A stretch of DNA of 64,000 bases from Gracilariopsis chorda (lineage: Eukaryota; Rhodophyta; Florideophyceae; Gracilariales; Gracilariaceae), in the NCBI GenBank assembly GCA_003194525.1, contig NBIV01000126.1, positions 62,001-126,000 of the forward strand, read 5' to 3'. Shown here piece after piece: positions 24,482 to 36,252 of the stretch. The notes under the pieces are model-generated. The model did not search any database. It was not told the DNA's origin and was given only the letters and a program-made list of their open reading frames with translations. A program made the translations under genes and the position numbers. Numbering within the stretch: the first letter of the stretch is position 1; each line of letters begins with the position of its first letter.

Positions 24482-27400
24482 TCATCCCTCCCATGCCATG
24501 AGCACCATCACAAAGTCCAAGCAAGTGTCTGAACTTGATGTGCCTTTGCTTCGGAAGTGGCTTCGTAAGTACGTCAGCAATCATGTGTTCCGTTGGGCAA
24601 CGTACTACTTTCATCATTCCAGACTCAACTCCTTGACGAACAAAATGATAGCGTAAATCAACATGTTTTGCGCGCCTGCTTCCAACTGCCCATTCCAGTA
24701 CCCCAGTATTGTCTTCGTATACTGTAGTTGGATTCAAGGTTGGTCTTATCTGTAGCTCGCTCAATAAATTACGAACCCACTTGACAATTTTGAAACATTC
24801 AGAAACTGCAATGTATTCTGATTCAGTTGTGGAAGTCGCCACGCAAGATTGTTTCAAAGTTTTCCACTCAACCATGGTCCCCAACAAGAAGAGACAAAAA
24901 CAACTTGTCGACTTTCTATCAACGTCATCACCAGCCCAATCTGCATCTGCGTAGGCATACAAGGTGCTTGAGCTATCTCCATCCTTCGCCAATATCTTCA
25001 GTCCAAGATTTCTAGTACCGTTGAGGTAACGTAGAATTCTTTTCACGGCATTCCAATGAGCAACTGTAGGATTGGCTTGGGCTCGGGATAGTATATTAAC
25101 TGCATGGCAGATGTCCGGCCTCGTGCGTGTAGACAGATACAACAGAGACCCAATAGCTTCCTGAAAGGTACTTTGACGCTCAAAAGGCTCTGCTTTCAAT
25201 AACTCTGATGCCTTGTACGCAGTACTCATCGGAAGTGCAACAGGTTTCGAATGTGCCATCTGGAAGCGGTGTAGTATCTTCTCGATGCATGGTTGCTGGT
25301 GCAAAAGCATTCCGTTTGGATTCTGTTGCATTTACACACCTAAAAAGCTGTCTGACCTTGCGCATTCTTTCATATCAAATTCAGAGGCGAGTAATTGCTT
25401 CATCTCTCCGATTGTCTCAGCATCGTCGCCCATTAACAAGAGGTCGTCAACATAAAGTAGAATCCAGAGTGTGTGACCATCCTTGCGCATGTGAAAGAAG
25501 CATTGGTCGGTCAGGCACTGTTTGAGACCTAGCGCTAATAGTCGTTTTGTGAACAATCGACTCCATATAGCGTTAGATTGCTTCAAACCGTAAATAGAAC
25601 GGTTCAATTTCAGTACTTGGCCTTCATTTATGCCAATATCCAGCCCTTTCGGGGGACGCATGTAGACAGGTGAGTCTTGATCTATGTGTCCATACAGAAA
25701 GGCACACTTCACATCAAGCTGGTGAATCTCAAGTCCAAGGCTGCACGCCAACGTCAAGGCTACTCGGACTGTTCCAAAGTCAACTACCGGCGAGTAGACA
25801 TGTGGTACATGGCCTTGTTGGCACCCTTTAGCAACCAATCTCGCTTTGTACCTTGAGACTGAACCATCGCTGCTCTGCTTCGTAGCAAACACAAACTTAG
25901 ACCCAAGGACGTTCACTTCTGGTGGTTTGTCTACTACAGTCCAGGTCTGCATCGATCTCAAGGACGAAAGCTCATCCTGAATGGCCTGTTCCCAGTTTTT
26001 CCAGTTATCCAACTGCCTTGCCTCATATAGATCTCTTGGGATGGGAACTGCATTGTCCTCTTTTGTGACAAGGGTACTGTGATTTGTGTCAGAGAACCGA
26101 GAGGGAGGTTGACGGTTGCGTTCAGGGTATCGCCGCACAGGGTAATGGGTAAGAAAGTCCTGAATGCTTGGTGTCATCGTAAACTCTCCAGAGTCTTCAG
26201 TACCATCGTTTGCATTACTCTCCACATTGTCCTGCTCATTAGCCATAATCCCAGTTCCATTATCTTCGTCCTCTGAGTTCGGTGTTTCCACGCTGCTACT
26301 TCTGTCATCTTCATTACCTACAGGTTCTGCAACCAGTAGCTCATCCTCTGCGTCAGAATCTTCCATATTCTGTTCCATATCATCATCATTAATGTTCCAT
26401 ATGTTCAATGGTTTCCTTTCAAACAATTGTCTGCCTGGGAAAACTGTCTCGTTTATCGTCACATGCCTTGCAAATGTTATAGATCCATCGTCAATGTTGA
26501 ATATACGGTAGTTAAGGTGCGGGAGGCAACGAAGCAGAATTCCGCGACGCGCCTTGCCATCTAGTTTCTTGCGCTTTGCAACATGGACCCAGACCTCACA
26601 ACCAAATGTTCTTAGTGAGCTCACATTTGGAACATTTCCTGTCACGATCTCATGTGGGGTCTTTCCATTCGTTGCAGTACAGCTCAACTGGTTCATTATC
26701 CTTGTTGCAGTAACGACAGCTTCACCCCAAAAACGGGCAGGTAGTCCCGCGTGGGTCAGCATGGACCTAACCATCTCCATCACAGATCGGTTGAATCTTT
26801 CAGCAACACCATTTTGCTGTGGAGTATACGGAGCACTATTTTCCCAGTCAATACCTTCACTCGAGAGATACTTTCGCAGTCCAACATACTCTGGCCCATT
26901 GTCCGAGTAGACCAGTTTTATCTTCTTCTCGGTCTGCCTTTCAAACTTCAGTTGGAAACACCGAAAGTGGTCTGTAAGATCCTTCCGCTTGGACAAGAGC
27001 CTCACATCTTTGTACCGAGATTTCTTATCAATGAAGGAAACAAAATACTTCTTGTTCCCGAAACTTGGGGTACTCAGTGGTCCACATATATCCGTAAAGA
27101 TCACATCCCCAACTTGAGCATTATCATTACTCCTCTCGGACAAGGTCCGACGCGTCATCTTTCCCTGTATACACGGTACGCAGTCTGATCCATGCTCTGG
27201 TTTGGCGTTGAGGTTCAGTCCCATCACAGACTTGTTGCTAGACATCTGATGGATCTTCTGTTTTCCAATATGGCCAAACCTTTCATGCCACAGTCTGGTT
27301 CCTGCAGAATCTTTGGCAGCAAGAGCCTGGTGTCTGCTAACCGTGGCCAACACATGGTACAATCCTTCATTATTCACAGCTTTGATAGTTGTTCCCTGGC

Positions 27401-28732
27401 TAGCAATAGAACATCCAGAGATTCCAAAATGAACTGCACAACCATCCTCCGCCAGTTGAGAGCAGGAAACCAAGTTGCAGTCCATATTCTTCACATACAG
27501 TACATCTTTTAGCATTAGAAGCATCTCGGTTTCGTCATGTTGTGAAATCCTCAATCGCAGATTTCCCATCCTCGAAGCATGTACACGCCTTCCATCGCCA
27601 AGGGCAATGGTCCTAGGTGGTACTGGGGAAAAATCGGCAGCCAGAGTACTATCACAAACAATATGGCAAGTTGCTCCAGAGTCGATTACAAAGATGTACC
27701 TTTTCTGCCTGGCCATCAGAGCTTGATGTCTAATTCGCATACTGGAACCCTCGTCGTCCCTGTTCTGGTTCAAAGGGCAGTGCCTTTTGTAATGACCCTT
27801 TTGACCACACTTGAAACATTTTCCTTTCAACTTCGTCCTTAGTGCCTTCTCAGTACCAGCGGTGCCGGACACAGTATTCGAAGTGATATGCTTCTTCTCC
27901 GCCATCCATGTGTCATATTCTTGAAGTAGTCTTGCTGTAACCTTGTCCCAAGAAAGTTCCTCATCCGAAAATGTCTGAAGGGCTGAAATTACGGGCCCAT
28001 AGGCGCTATCACCGGTACTACCAAAACTGGAGAACAGAATTGCAATTTGCATAGTTTCTTCAATTGGGTTTCCCATAGCGTCCAACCTTGCAAAGACAGA
28101 CTCCAGGTTATCAACATAGTCAGACATGACGGCATTATCCGTGAATCGTAGTTGATGAAGCTTAGTTTGCAACTGTACCCTTGTGGTTGCGTTCTCAGTT
28201 GCATACCGCTCCTTGAGCTTCCTGTACATCACAAAAGGATTCTTTCGTTCCGATGCAACAGCACGAAGAGGTTTATCACCAAGTGATTGCACTATGTACA
28301 TGCGGGCCTTGGAGACTTTCAGCTTCATCTCCCCTGACAATGTTTCTAGATTACCATCTTCGGAGACATCCTGAAGAACTATACTTAGAAGTTCTTTCGA
28401 TTCAAGTAATGCCTCAATTCGCATCATCCACAGGGTAAAGTCTTCATGGCGACGAGCGAAAAACCGTGGCACCTTCTTCACACTGTCTTCCTCCATTGAA
28501 GAGAAATTACGAAACGACCTCTCTGCGCTGCAAAGCGAACGAGATAGCAATCTTCTGTGGAGTGCGATGCTACCACTGTTCTGTTTCGGTCGGATGACTC
28601 CTTCTCCTTGAAGGTGGAGTCTTTTCCAAGCCTTTATAGATATGGCAGGGTTTTGCACAGATGCCATATCTATAAAGGCTTGGAAAAGACTCCACCTTCA
28701 AGGAGAAGGAGTCATCCGACCGAAACAGAACA
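24194..28732 (-). mobile_element. Ty1/copia element with a palindromic 5' end
   Basis: A minus-strand copia element of about 4.5 kb with the target duplication GTCTC at 24189-24193 and 28733-28737. Parts in order: aberrant 5' terminus 28577-28732; primer-binding site TGGTAGCATCGC just inside (compatible with an initiator tRNA end); gag from about 28500 with CCHC knuckle CFKCGQKGHYKRHC near 27790; protease (VIDSGATCHIV) near 27680; integrase with its HHCC (WHERFGHIG ... CVPC) and catalytic core, about 27300-26500; reverse transcriptase (LYVDDLLLMGD) near 25450; RNase H (YADADWAGDD) near 24940; polypurine tract GGGAGGGATGA; 3' LTR 24194-24481. The order protease-integrase-RT marks it as Ty1/copia. 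It looks nearly whole, with about one break in the coding region. The 85 bp of LTR that can be compared differ at two positions, so it is fairly young. Confidence 0.95.
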
Positions 28733-28734
28733 GT
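28575..28734. repeat. Perfect 73-bp inverted repeat replacing the 5' LTR
   Basis: Arms 28575-28647 and 28662-28734 are exact reverse complements; the 14-nt spacer 28648-28661 is GGGTTTTGCACAGA. Each arm is a copy of the last 71 bp of the LTR plus 2 bp. The inner arm is in the correct orientation next to the primer-binding site; the outer arm is inverted and ends at the GTCTC target duplication. The upstream two-thirds of the LTR (U3) is absent here. Confidence 0.97.
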
Positions 28735-29448
28735 CTCATAAAGCACCTCTACACTGTCAAACTTCTGCCGTCAAAAGACGTAAGCATGTCGGAAGTCGAT
28801 TATGTCCTCGACAAACACCGAGATTCTTTCTGACGTCAAAACGCTTCAGCCCCCGTTTCAAACAGTAGCAAACTCCATCGAACAAGCACTTTCCAAATAT
28901 GGAGCCCACGGCGATCATGACAATCAGGAAGCCACCCCAGATACCCAATCTCAAAGCTCTCTTCGTAGAGATCCTCTTGCAAGCGCCATCTCCTTGCTAC
29001 CCGAACTCCCCAGACGAATACCAAATATTGATATTCATACTAACATTGCAACTGTTCTACTGCACAATATTAACCGACGCTCGCTTGCCCCCTTTTTGGA
29101 GGTCAGATGCCGTACCTTTCTGGAACATACAAACTAGGCAAAAGAAGGTCCGAATAGCACTTTTGGTAGTGTTTCGAGCAGCATCACGATGGCTTTTGCG
29201 GAAGAAGACAGAGAAGTTCGTGATATAGCTGGGAGGTGTAGCAGGAACATGGATTCTTGCCGGTTGATAGATTTTGTGATGGAGGTATTGGTAATGGACG
29301 GCACTGACTACACTGACAGAGTGAGCGGCGTGAAAGCGATGGTAGAGATTTTCAAGTCTATGAAGCATGTGGATGCAATGCAGAGGAATGGTACTGGAAG
29401 CTTTGTTGAGCATGCGTACGAGCTGTTTGACAGGGGAGTCGGAGAGAT

Positions 29449-29809
29449 TGATGGTCAGAACTGTAGATAGAGCACTTTCTGTCGATGTGATGTAGCGGCG
29501 TCATGACTAGAAAGAGCAGGCACAAGGACCTTGGTAGTTCTCCCAAGGGTGCCCCCGACTCCCCAGAGATGGAATTGGAGTTGGTTTCTTTTTTGTCTTC
29601 TTCTGGCGTGTTCCCCAAAGAGGCTGTTTCCTCTTTGGGTTGCGCTGACCAAATACGTTTGGATTCTAGCGCAATGAGCAGACTGCAACCTATGCAAAAG
29701 AGGTGTGAGTAGATTAATATGATGGGTACCTACCCAACAACAATGATCAGTTATTTTGCTACCACGTATAGGGTTTCCACCCACGCTCCAGCACGTAAGT
29801 CCGTTGACA
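29449..29809 (-). repeat. 3' LTR of the second Ty3 type
   Basis: 361 bp, alignable by eye with 34441-34805. Plus-strand start TGATGGTCAGAACTG, end TCCGTTGACA. Several percent of positions differ between the two LTRs. Confidence 0.9.
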
Positions 29810-32800
29810 GTCCACCATATCCAATCTACATGAGTGGTTATATGTTTTTGATGCTGGCAACCGTATTGCGCTGTCTTCGCGACCCAAATATCTTCGTTTC
29901 CTCCAAGTACTCTTGCAGTAGTTCACGTACGTCTTGCTGCAGCGATGCGATATCAACCCAGTCTGCCTCTTCTTTCCCAAAGCCATTCCACTTCACAAGT
30001 AATTCAACTATATTGTTTCGGCGTCTGATATCCTCGAACTTCTAGATGACTAGTAGCTCATTCTGCTGATTTTCCAAGTGTTCTTTGAGCTCTTCAAATA
30101 TTTCGTAGACCTTGTTAGAAAATAATGTCAACCTTCTTCCGTGTAAAAGCGCCTTCTTTGTGGTCAGTAAATTCTGGACTTCAAATATATACTTTGCTCT
30201 GCATTTTGTAATGCAGAAAGGTCCATGCCATCGTAGGCTAGTCTTTGGACGGATGTTCTTCTGCAAAACAGCTTTAAGCACTTAGTCGCCTTTGGTTAAG
30301 TCAATTGGCCTGATACTCGTGCGGCGATTGTGAGCATCCACAGAAGCTTTACGCTTCCTTCTACCTTGTTCTGCACAGTTGCAGTGAATTGATTCTAACG
30401 CTCGCTTTGGGTTGGTGATTTCCATGAGCGAATTTCGGAGTCTGGGACGGTCTTGTGAAAACTGTAAGAGGGCATTTACCGCCTAGTTTTCTCGTCGGCA
30501 CGCTGTTCAGGGCTGATTGTATTAGTGGTAGGACTGTAGGCCATGCGTACTGGGGAAGCTGAAACTCCGAGAGAAGCACTCGGCAGGTCCTTAGTAGTTC
30601 GTGGCAGACTACTTCTACTGCACCGTTGCTCCACGGGCAACATGGTAGTGTGAAATGGTGTTCCGCTTTCAGCCTCTGAGCCAGAACCTTAATGAGTTTG
30701 TTCTTAAAATGGCTCCCTTGATCCGATATCCATGACCTAGCGACCCCAAACGCGGCGAACCAGTCTACCGGTGCTTCCGTGGTTGTTTCTGAGTCAGCTT
30801 CTCCTGCGCTTTGGAGCCAGACGTACCCCGAGAGGCCGTCCGTGATGATAAGCGTGTATAGATTGCATTTCTCTCCTTTTTTCATGTAACATTAATCAAA
30901 TTGTAACAGCTCGTTTGGCTTGGTGGCGTGCATTGTTTGGCCGAGAGGCCTTGGGAGGATTTTTCCCGGTTCAATTGCGATGCAATGCAAACAAGATCGT
31001 GTGAATTCGGAGTTATGGGTTCTCAGGCCCTTCCACCAGAAGTGGGCTGGTACTGTGTTCCACTAGAGTCTGTCGCCCTGTGTCCTCCTTTTTCAGTGTG
31101 GGTGGCGATCGATATCCTTAACTGCAGTTTTGCGTCGTTGTCCGGGATCCATACCTGTCTTGTCGACACCCGTACGACTCCATTAGTCTTCTCGCAATGC
31201 TTCGGAGGCGTAGCGTTTCTGCTCCGCTGTGACTTGATGATGTTCTCCATGGACGGCCAGTCATAGTCCTCGTTTGTCGCATGGTTGATGGTTGCTGACA
31301 TCAGTGCTCTGATCCTTCCAATTTTTCCAGGCTCTATCGTCTTCTTCGTCTGCACGCCATATCTGGTAAGCATATCTGTCCAGAGGTTCCATTCTCCTGG
31401 CACATGCTCGACTATGAAACGAAATACATTCAACTTCAAACCGCAGCGAATGAGCTTGTTGGCTATGTGGCGAGCTACACCCAGGTTGAGACCGTACGGA
31501 TCGTAGATATACACCAGATTTGCGTGGTCGGTATATATGAAAACGGTCGTTCCTACGGTAAGTTAATCTAGTCTGCAAATGGATTCTACAATCGCGAATC
31601 CTTCCTTCTCGGTACACTGCATCTCTCACAGGATCCACTGAAGGCGCCAGATAAGAAGCATAGTGGTTCATGAATTTGGTCTTCGAGTTCGTTGTCCTCC
31701 TCCTCCTGCATAGACTGGGTTAGAATTCCTGCTCAGTGCGTTTCTGAGGCATCGGGGAAAAGGCAGAGTCTGTATCCGTCCTTCGGAAATGATAGTTTCG
31801 TTGCTGCGGCCATTTTCTTTTTAACCAGATCGAATGCTTCGGAGTGCTCGGCGGTCCGGTCGAGCTGCACCTTCTTTAAAGCCTTCTTGGTTCGTTTCCC
31901 AGCCTTCTTACATGTGATTTCATGCAGCTTGTGTAGAGACTCTACCAGCCGTGCGTAATCTGGAATGGATGTCCTCATCCAATTCGCGGCACATAAAAGT
32001 TGTTGCAGCTGGTCTCCAGTTGTCGGGGCTTTCATCGCCAATAAAAACTCAAAGTTCCTCAGGTCAAATTGGACTTCTTCCGCTGAAATGATCCTATGGC
32101 AGAACTTCACTTTTTTCGTAAAGAAACAGGACTTCGTTGGATTCACTTTGAATCCCACTTCTGTTCACACATCTAAAAATGCTGCTATCTTAGCTAACAA
32201 CTGGTCTTTGTTCTTAGCGTGAATGAGAAAGTCGTCTAGCCACTGTAACATACGTTGAACTCGGCCCTCAAACTTTTGGCGTGTTACAGATGGAAAGTGG
32301 TTTCCAGAGTCCGTACTTCCCTGGAGAGTCCTGGTTGGGGAGTAGGTTCCCAGTGGTTTCTGTATCGACATGACCTCCTGAGAAACCTTGTCCAAAGATG
32401 TCTGCCAACACCCCTGCGTAAAGTGGATGTTAGCGAAGCACTTGCCTCCTCCACAGTCCTGCAGCATCGATTCCATATATGGCATTGCAGACTGAAGCAG
32501 TAGTGTTCGCGCATTGGTTCCATGGAGTTCGACGTTGAAACGCAGTTTTTCCGTGCCGAGTTTTGGAACTGCCAGTGCTGGGCATGCCCATCTGGCTTGG
32601 TCGTTCTTGTACACAGGGCCAATTTCCTCTAACTGTTGGATGGTATGTTTGATGAACACTCCTTGCCAAGGAGAGTAGTGGCGCTGTGGGCTGCGGTACC
32701 GCTTTGCGTTTGGTTTGAGCCTGACCGAAAGGGGGCGCACGTTGGCAGGTGGTTGTGGTTCAAGCTTGAATCCGAAACAACTCCGGTATCTTTCCATAAT

Positions 32801-34440
32801 GTCTCGCAACTTCTTCGAGCCTGCGGTGGACATGCTGTTGTCCTTCGCAACGTGCACTGCAGACCTTATTGCTTCGTAAATGCAGGCTGCGGTGTTGGTT
32901 TCGAATCCAGCTTGGAGGCATTCTGGGAGTTCGATAGGGTCCTCATCAGTGACCATGTAGCTGAGGCCGCGGTAGCTAGCTGAAGAAAGTCTACACCTTC
33001 CCTCTTGCAGTTCCACTTTCGACTTTCCGTCGATGAGCGGTGCTACGTGGTGTAGGTGTTCGTTGAAATCGAAACCCATGGCCTTGAGGAGGGGCCTTCC
33101 GAGAAGAATCTCGGGCATTTCCGTGTCTACAATCAGGAAGTGCACTCCCCGGATGCCTACCGGTAGTCCCGTCTGTGGGAGAAGAATCGTGAGGTTGAGC
33201 GTTACTTTCGTTGAAGCAGTCGCTTATGGGCATGATTCATCTGCCGTTAACGCGGTGTAGAATCTCATGGGAGTCTCGAGCTGTTCTGCCTTGATATCAG
33301 AATGCATCAAACGGATGCTTTCAAGAAATCGGAAGGAATTGTGGAATAGTCTGCGCTGGAATCTTCGAGAACTTCAGTCTCAATATCATGAAGAATTCTG
33401 TACCTTCCTTTGTCGGCCTTTGGGACTGATTCAGGTGTGGATCGCAGTACAGCGGCCTTTACACGTTCCTTACTTCCCCTCTTTCTTCCAAAGTGTCTTT
33501 CAAGAAGCTATCTCCGTTTATTTTGTCATGAAGTGGCATTTGCTGATCGGATGTATGTCTGAACATTCCTGGGTGTTCAAGCAGAGTTTGTCCCACTCTC
33601 CTGCTTCGAACACCTCGATAGGTTTCTTCTCTTGAACTCTCTTGCCCTCGGTTTCCTTGTTCCACGTCCGCGCTCCTCCCATCGATTTATTCCGATCGGG
33701 TTCCTCAGAAGTTCCACTTTGCTCAGCGGTGTCTTGTTTCTGCGAAAAATTGCGCTTGAGCTTCTGGCGGGCACACTGTACTGCATATACGTGTGTCCCG
33801 AGTGTAGAGATCGTATTGGTGAAAAACTTGAGGTCTCTTTCCTGTTCTTTCTTCCAAAGACGCATCTGGTCAGTCACAGTTTGTCTGAGTTCCGGCAACT
33901 CCAGCTTGCGAACGAGTTTAGCGATGAGCTCCTTACACTGGTCGTTGTCGGTGATAATGCTTGAGGCGTTGTACTCGTCCAATGCGGCGATAGTCTCCAG
34001 TACGAGGTTCTTAGCGGCTCCGGACGGGTCCCGCGCCATTTTTTTATACTTTACCGTAGAAAACGCTTCCTGCACACGACCGCTTAGACCACTGACAGTA
34101 GATTACAGGTGCGAGCCAAACCAAGCCTTTACGGCTTCGTCAGTAGTCTCTTCTGCGGTTTTACATCCTTCGATACGTCCCAATATACACAAGCTGTGCA
34201 GCAATTCTGTTGCAATACACTAGCGAACGGATGCTGGCTTGATGCTCTGGTTTTGGGGACGCCCGCTATTGGCAACTTCTACCCGTTCAGTGTAGGCTGA
34301 AAACTCAACTTCAAATTTGATTAGTTCCGGCTGTGATGCTCCTTCCAGAGGCGGAGCATGAATTTTATTGACTATGCCGTACGACGACATTGTGTTCAAA
34401 CGACGTCCTGGTACTCTTCGACGTCGGAAGCAAAGCGCTT

Positions 34441-34805
34441 CGATGGTCAGAACTGTAGATAGAGCACTTTCTGTCTATGCGATGTAGCGGCGTCATGACT
34501 AGAGAAAAGAGCATGCACAAGGACCTTGGTAATTCTCCCAAGGATGCCCCCGACTACTCAAAGATGGAATTGGAGTCGGGTTTCTTTTTTGCCTTCTTCT
34601 GGCGGGTTCCCCAAAGAGGCTGTTTCCTCTTCGGGTTGCGCTGACCAACTACGTTTTGATTCTAGCGCAATGAGCAAACTGCAACCTACGCAAAAGAGGT
34701 GTGGGTAGAATAATATGATGGGTACCTACCCATCAACAATGATCAGTTATTTTGCTACCACGTGTAGGGTTCCCACTCACGCGCCAGCACATAACTCCGT
34801 TAACA
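34441..34805 (-). repeat. 5' LTR of the second Ty3 type
   Basis: 365 bp, partner of 29449-29809. It carries the same CCCAAAGAGGCTGTTTCC segment. Its right end is followed by the GAGAT duplication. Confidence 0.9.
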
Positions 34806-35400
34806 GAGATATGCGGTGCGGCGTTCACGGCGATGGTAAGCGTGTTGTTAATGGCTCACAAGGGCGGAAGTAAATTGGGCATGGACATGGATGGGGAGAG
34901 ATGAGAAGTTATGGCACTGTGGAAGGCGCTGAGTTTATTGAAGAGGCGCAGTTTAGAATGGCGGTACTGCGTGCCCTTAGAAGAATTGATTGGACGGTGA
35001 GCATGGTGGTGGAGCTGTGTGTGGAGAGCATTATCGCGTGCACTGGGGATTCGAATCCGGTGTGACGGGATGACGTGCAGCGAGTATAGAAGCGAATGGT
35101 GAACGGATTAGAAGACATAAAAGTTGGCGAGGAACAGTTGGAGGTGTTAATAAAGTTTGTGTGGGCACAAGACTTGAATATGATGGAACTGCGCTTAGAA
35201 AAGCTGTGGGCACTGGGTGAGCTGGAGGACGAAGAGAACTACAGCGAAGGGATTGGAGCATCTATGCAGTTCACAAACAGTCCTTTGTTGCCCATGGAGT
35301 GGACATGGTGGGATGATAGGGATAAGAAGGGTATGGACCGCTTCTTTGGTATCTGAGCATGTTGTTGTATGGAACGTCGTCTTTGCAAGTACCCTAGCCT

Positions 35401-35595
35401 TTGAAAGTTCTCTACGAGGCTACTGCGCAGCGAAGACGTCTCTCTTCGTCTGTTCCTGGATCTTCTGTTCTCTCTTTCGGTGTGACAGACGTCCTGGAAG
35501 TGTATGACAGGCGTGCATTTCACACCATTATTTTCATGATCTGGCACCATTTCAAACAACGACTTGTCTCCGTTATGGATAATAAATTTGTGTAG
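35401..35595 (+). pseudogene. Unidentified coding-like fragment
   Basis: A 64-codon frame with SSSVPGSSVLSFGVTDVLEV and FHTIIFMIWHHFKQRL. Composition looks coding; it may continue the gene upstream. Nothing recognised. From 35600 to 36030 I see no gene. Confidence 0.25.
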
Positions 35596-36034
35596 TTTAC
35601 ATTAACCATAATTATCAGCGTAGATGTCGGTAGCGATTAACGCAGAGCTGACCAGAATATGCCTAATCGGTATAACAAGCATTCCGAATGTCTACTCGCA
35701 GCAAAATATTTATATAGAATGATATGCGTTGAACTTATTTTCCTTCTGAGCTAGATCTGGTCATTATACATTCGGGTCTCCCCGCAGAAGTTATGTACCA
35801 TTCTACTACGTCTTGGAATACTAGTTAGTGAGCGTAACACGGCTGCAGCAGGGTGGGAGCAAGCAACAGCCATCAACAATATTTTGAGTCGGGAGTTAAA
35901 GACTGGTGTAACGGGGTAGAGAGAAGTTGTCATTCACAAGGAGTAGCTAGCGGCTAACCTTAGTTGTTGAGAGATTGAGAAGGGATTATGATAAGCTCTA
36001 CCACAGCGTGGCAATTAGACAATGTGCGCCCATA

Positions 36035-36066
36035 AAGAAGAAAAAGAAAAAGAAGAAGAAGAAGAA
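36035..36066. repeat. Purine-rich GAA-type simple repeat
   Basis: AAGAAGAAAAAGAAAAAGAA followed by GAA triplets. A simple-sequence tract between the second Ty3 remnants and Harbinger C. Confidence 0.9.
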
Positions 36067-36252
36067 CACCTGGTCCTGAGTATGGCTGTAACAGAACGTC
36101 AGAGAACGTTATGTTTACTCCCAACTATCATTAGAACGTTAGCTTTATCCATACTAGCTTGCACTACATAAATGCTGGTAGACCCGGATCTGGCAAGAAC
36201 CCAGCCAGACAGAGGTCACGAGCACTACGATTCGTTCGTGAACGCTACTCTG

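Larger units (their letters stand above)
23919..29110 (+). pseudogene. SLY1/SCFD1 (Sec1/Munc18 family) remnant cut by a copia element
   Basis: SLY1 is a cytosolic Sec1/Munc18 protein that binds the syntaxin Sed5 and drives ER-Golgi membrane fusion. Four pieces follow the family order. 23919-24030: VSRIFSVLVTLAVVLIIRAQ then GSAAEAVALRLDAKLR (family: FFVTLGavPiIR---g-AAE-vA-kLD-klR). 24110-24193: HLTWTYEALVEDCL (family HHTWTYQALVhDvL). 28738-28831: HLYTVKL then VDYVLDKHRDSF (family hLNrV-L and -D-fW--H-gs-F). 28850-29110: PPFQTVANSIEQALSKY and SLLPELPRRIPNIDIHTNIA, TVLLHNINRRSL (family SLPEL-ekK--iD-HtNiAtAlL--Ik-R-Ld). The copia element sits between the second and third pieces with a GTCTC duplication. 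A stop (TGA where the family has Trp) and a frame change follow DSF. The gene is dead, with several hundred residues missing at each end. Confidence 0.75.
29449..34805 (-). mobile_element. Old Ty3/gypsy element of a second type
   Basis: A minus-strand element of about 5.4 kb with target duplication GAGAT (29444-29448 and 34806-34810). LTRs 29449-29809 and 34441-34805. Parts in order: gag about 34075-33520 (ends with a Cys/His cluster, CLNTQECSD ... HPISKC); protease/spacer about 33200-33000; reverse transcriptase about 32750-32170 (WLDDFLIHAKN); RNase H about 31700-31300; integrase about 30890-30370 (ISDQGSHFKN); carboxy-terminal tail to about 30040. No chromodomain seen. The RT and integrase sequence type is one I associate with oomycete and algal gypsy elements. 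It is old and badly broken, with about ten breaks. Confidence 0.9.
29189..35356 (+). pseudogene. Helical-repeat gene, possibly FANCI-like, cut by a Ty3 element
   Basis: The left part (29189-29448) reads CRLIDFVMEVLVMDGTDY, GVKAMVEIFKSMKHVDAM and FVEHAYELFDRGVGEI. The frame continues across the GAGAT duplication at 34806 as CGAAFTAMVSVLLMAHKGG and stops at about 34905. Further pieces: EEAQFRMAVLRALRRIDWTV, VVELCVESIIACTGD, then 35096-35356 with MVNGLEDIKVGEEQLEVLIK and MMELRLEKLWALGELED. The all-helical pattern and the last block (family: -i-LqEiP-LvyQLL-L--kg-rk-vLe-i---F--ld) recall the amino-terminal part of FANCI, a partner of FANCD2 in DNA crosslink repair. The likeness is weak. Stops (34905, about 35065, 35087) show decay. 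It could equally be another ARM/HEAT protein. Confidence 0.35.

Noticed and set aside
25208-28438. Many plus-strand frames across the copia element
   Set aside because: All lie opposite the 1111-codon copia frame on the minus strand.
28577-28732. The palindrome as an assembly artefact or Foldback transposon
   Set aside because: It is built from the copia LTR end and is bounded by the same 5-bp duplication as the other end, so it is best read as the element's own terminus. Read-level confirmation is still needed.
35044-35060. GGATTCGAATCC, which looks like a tRNA T-arm
   Set aside because: No acceptor, D-arm or anticodon arm fits around it, and it lies inside a coding-like frame.
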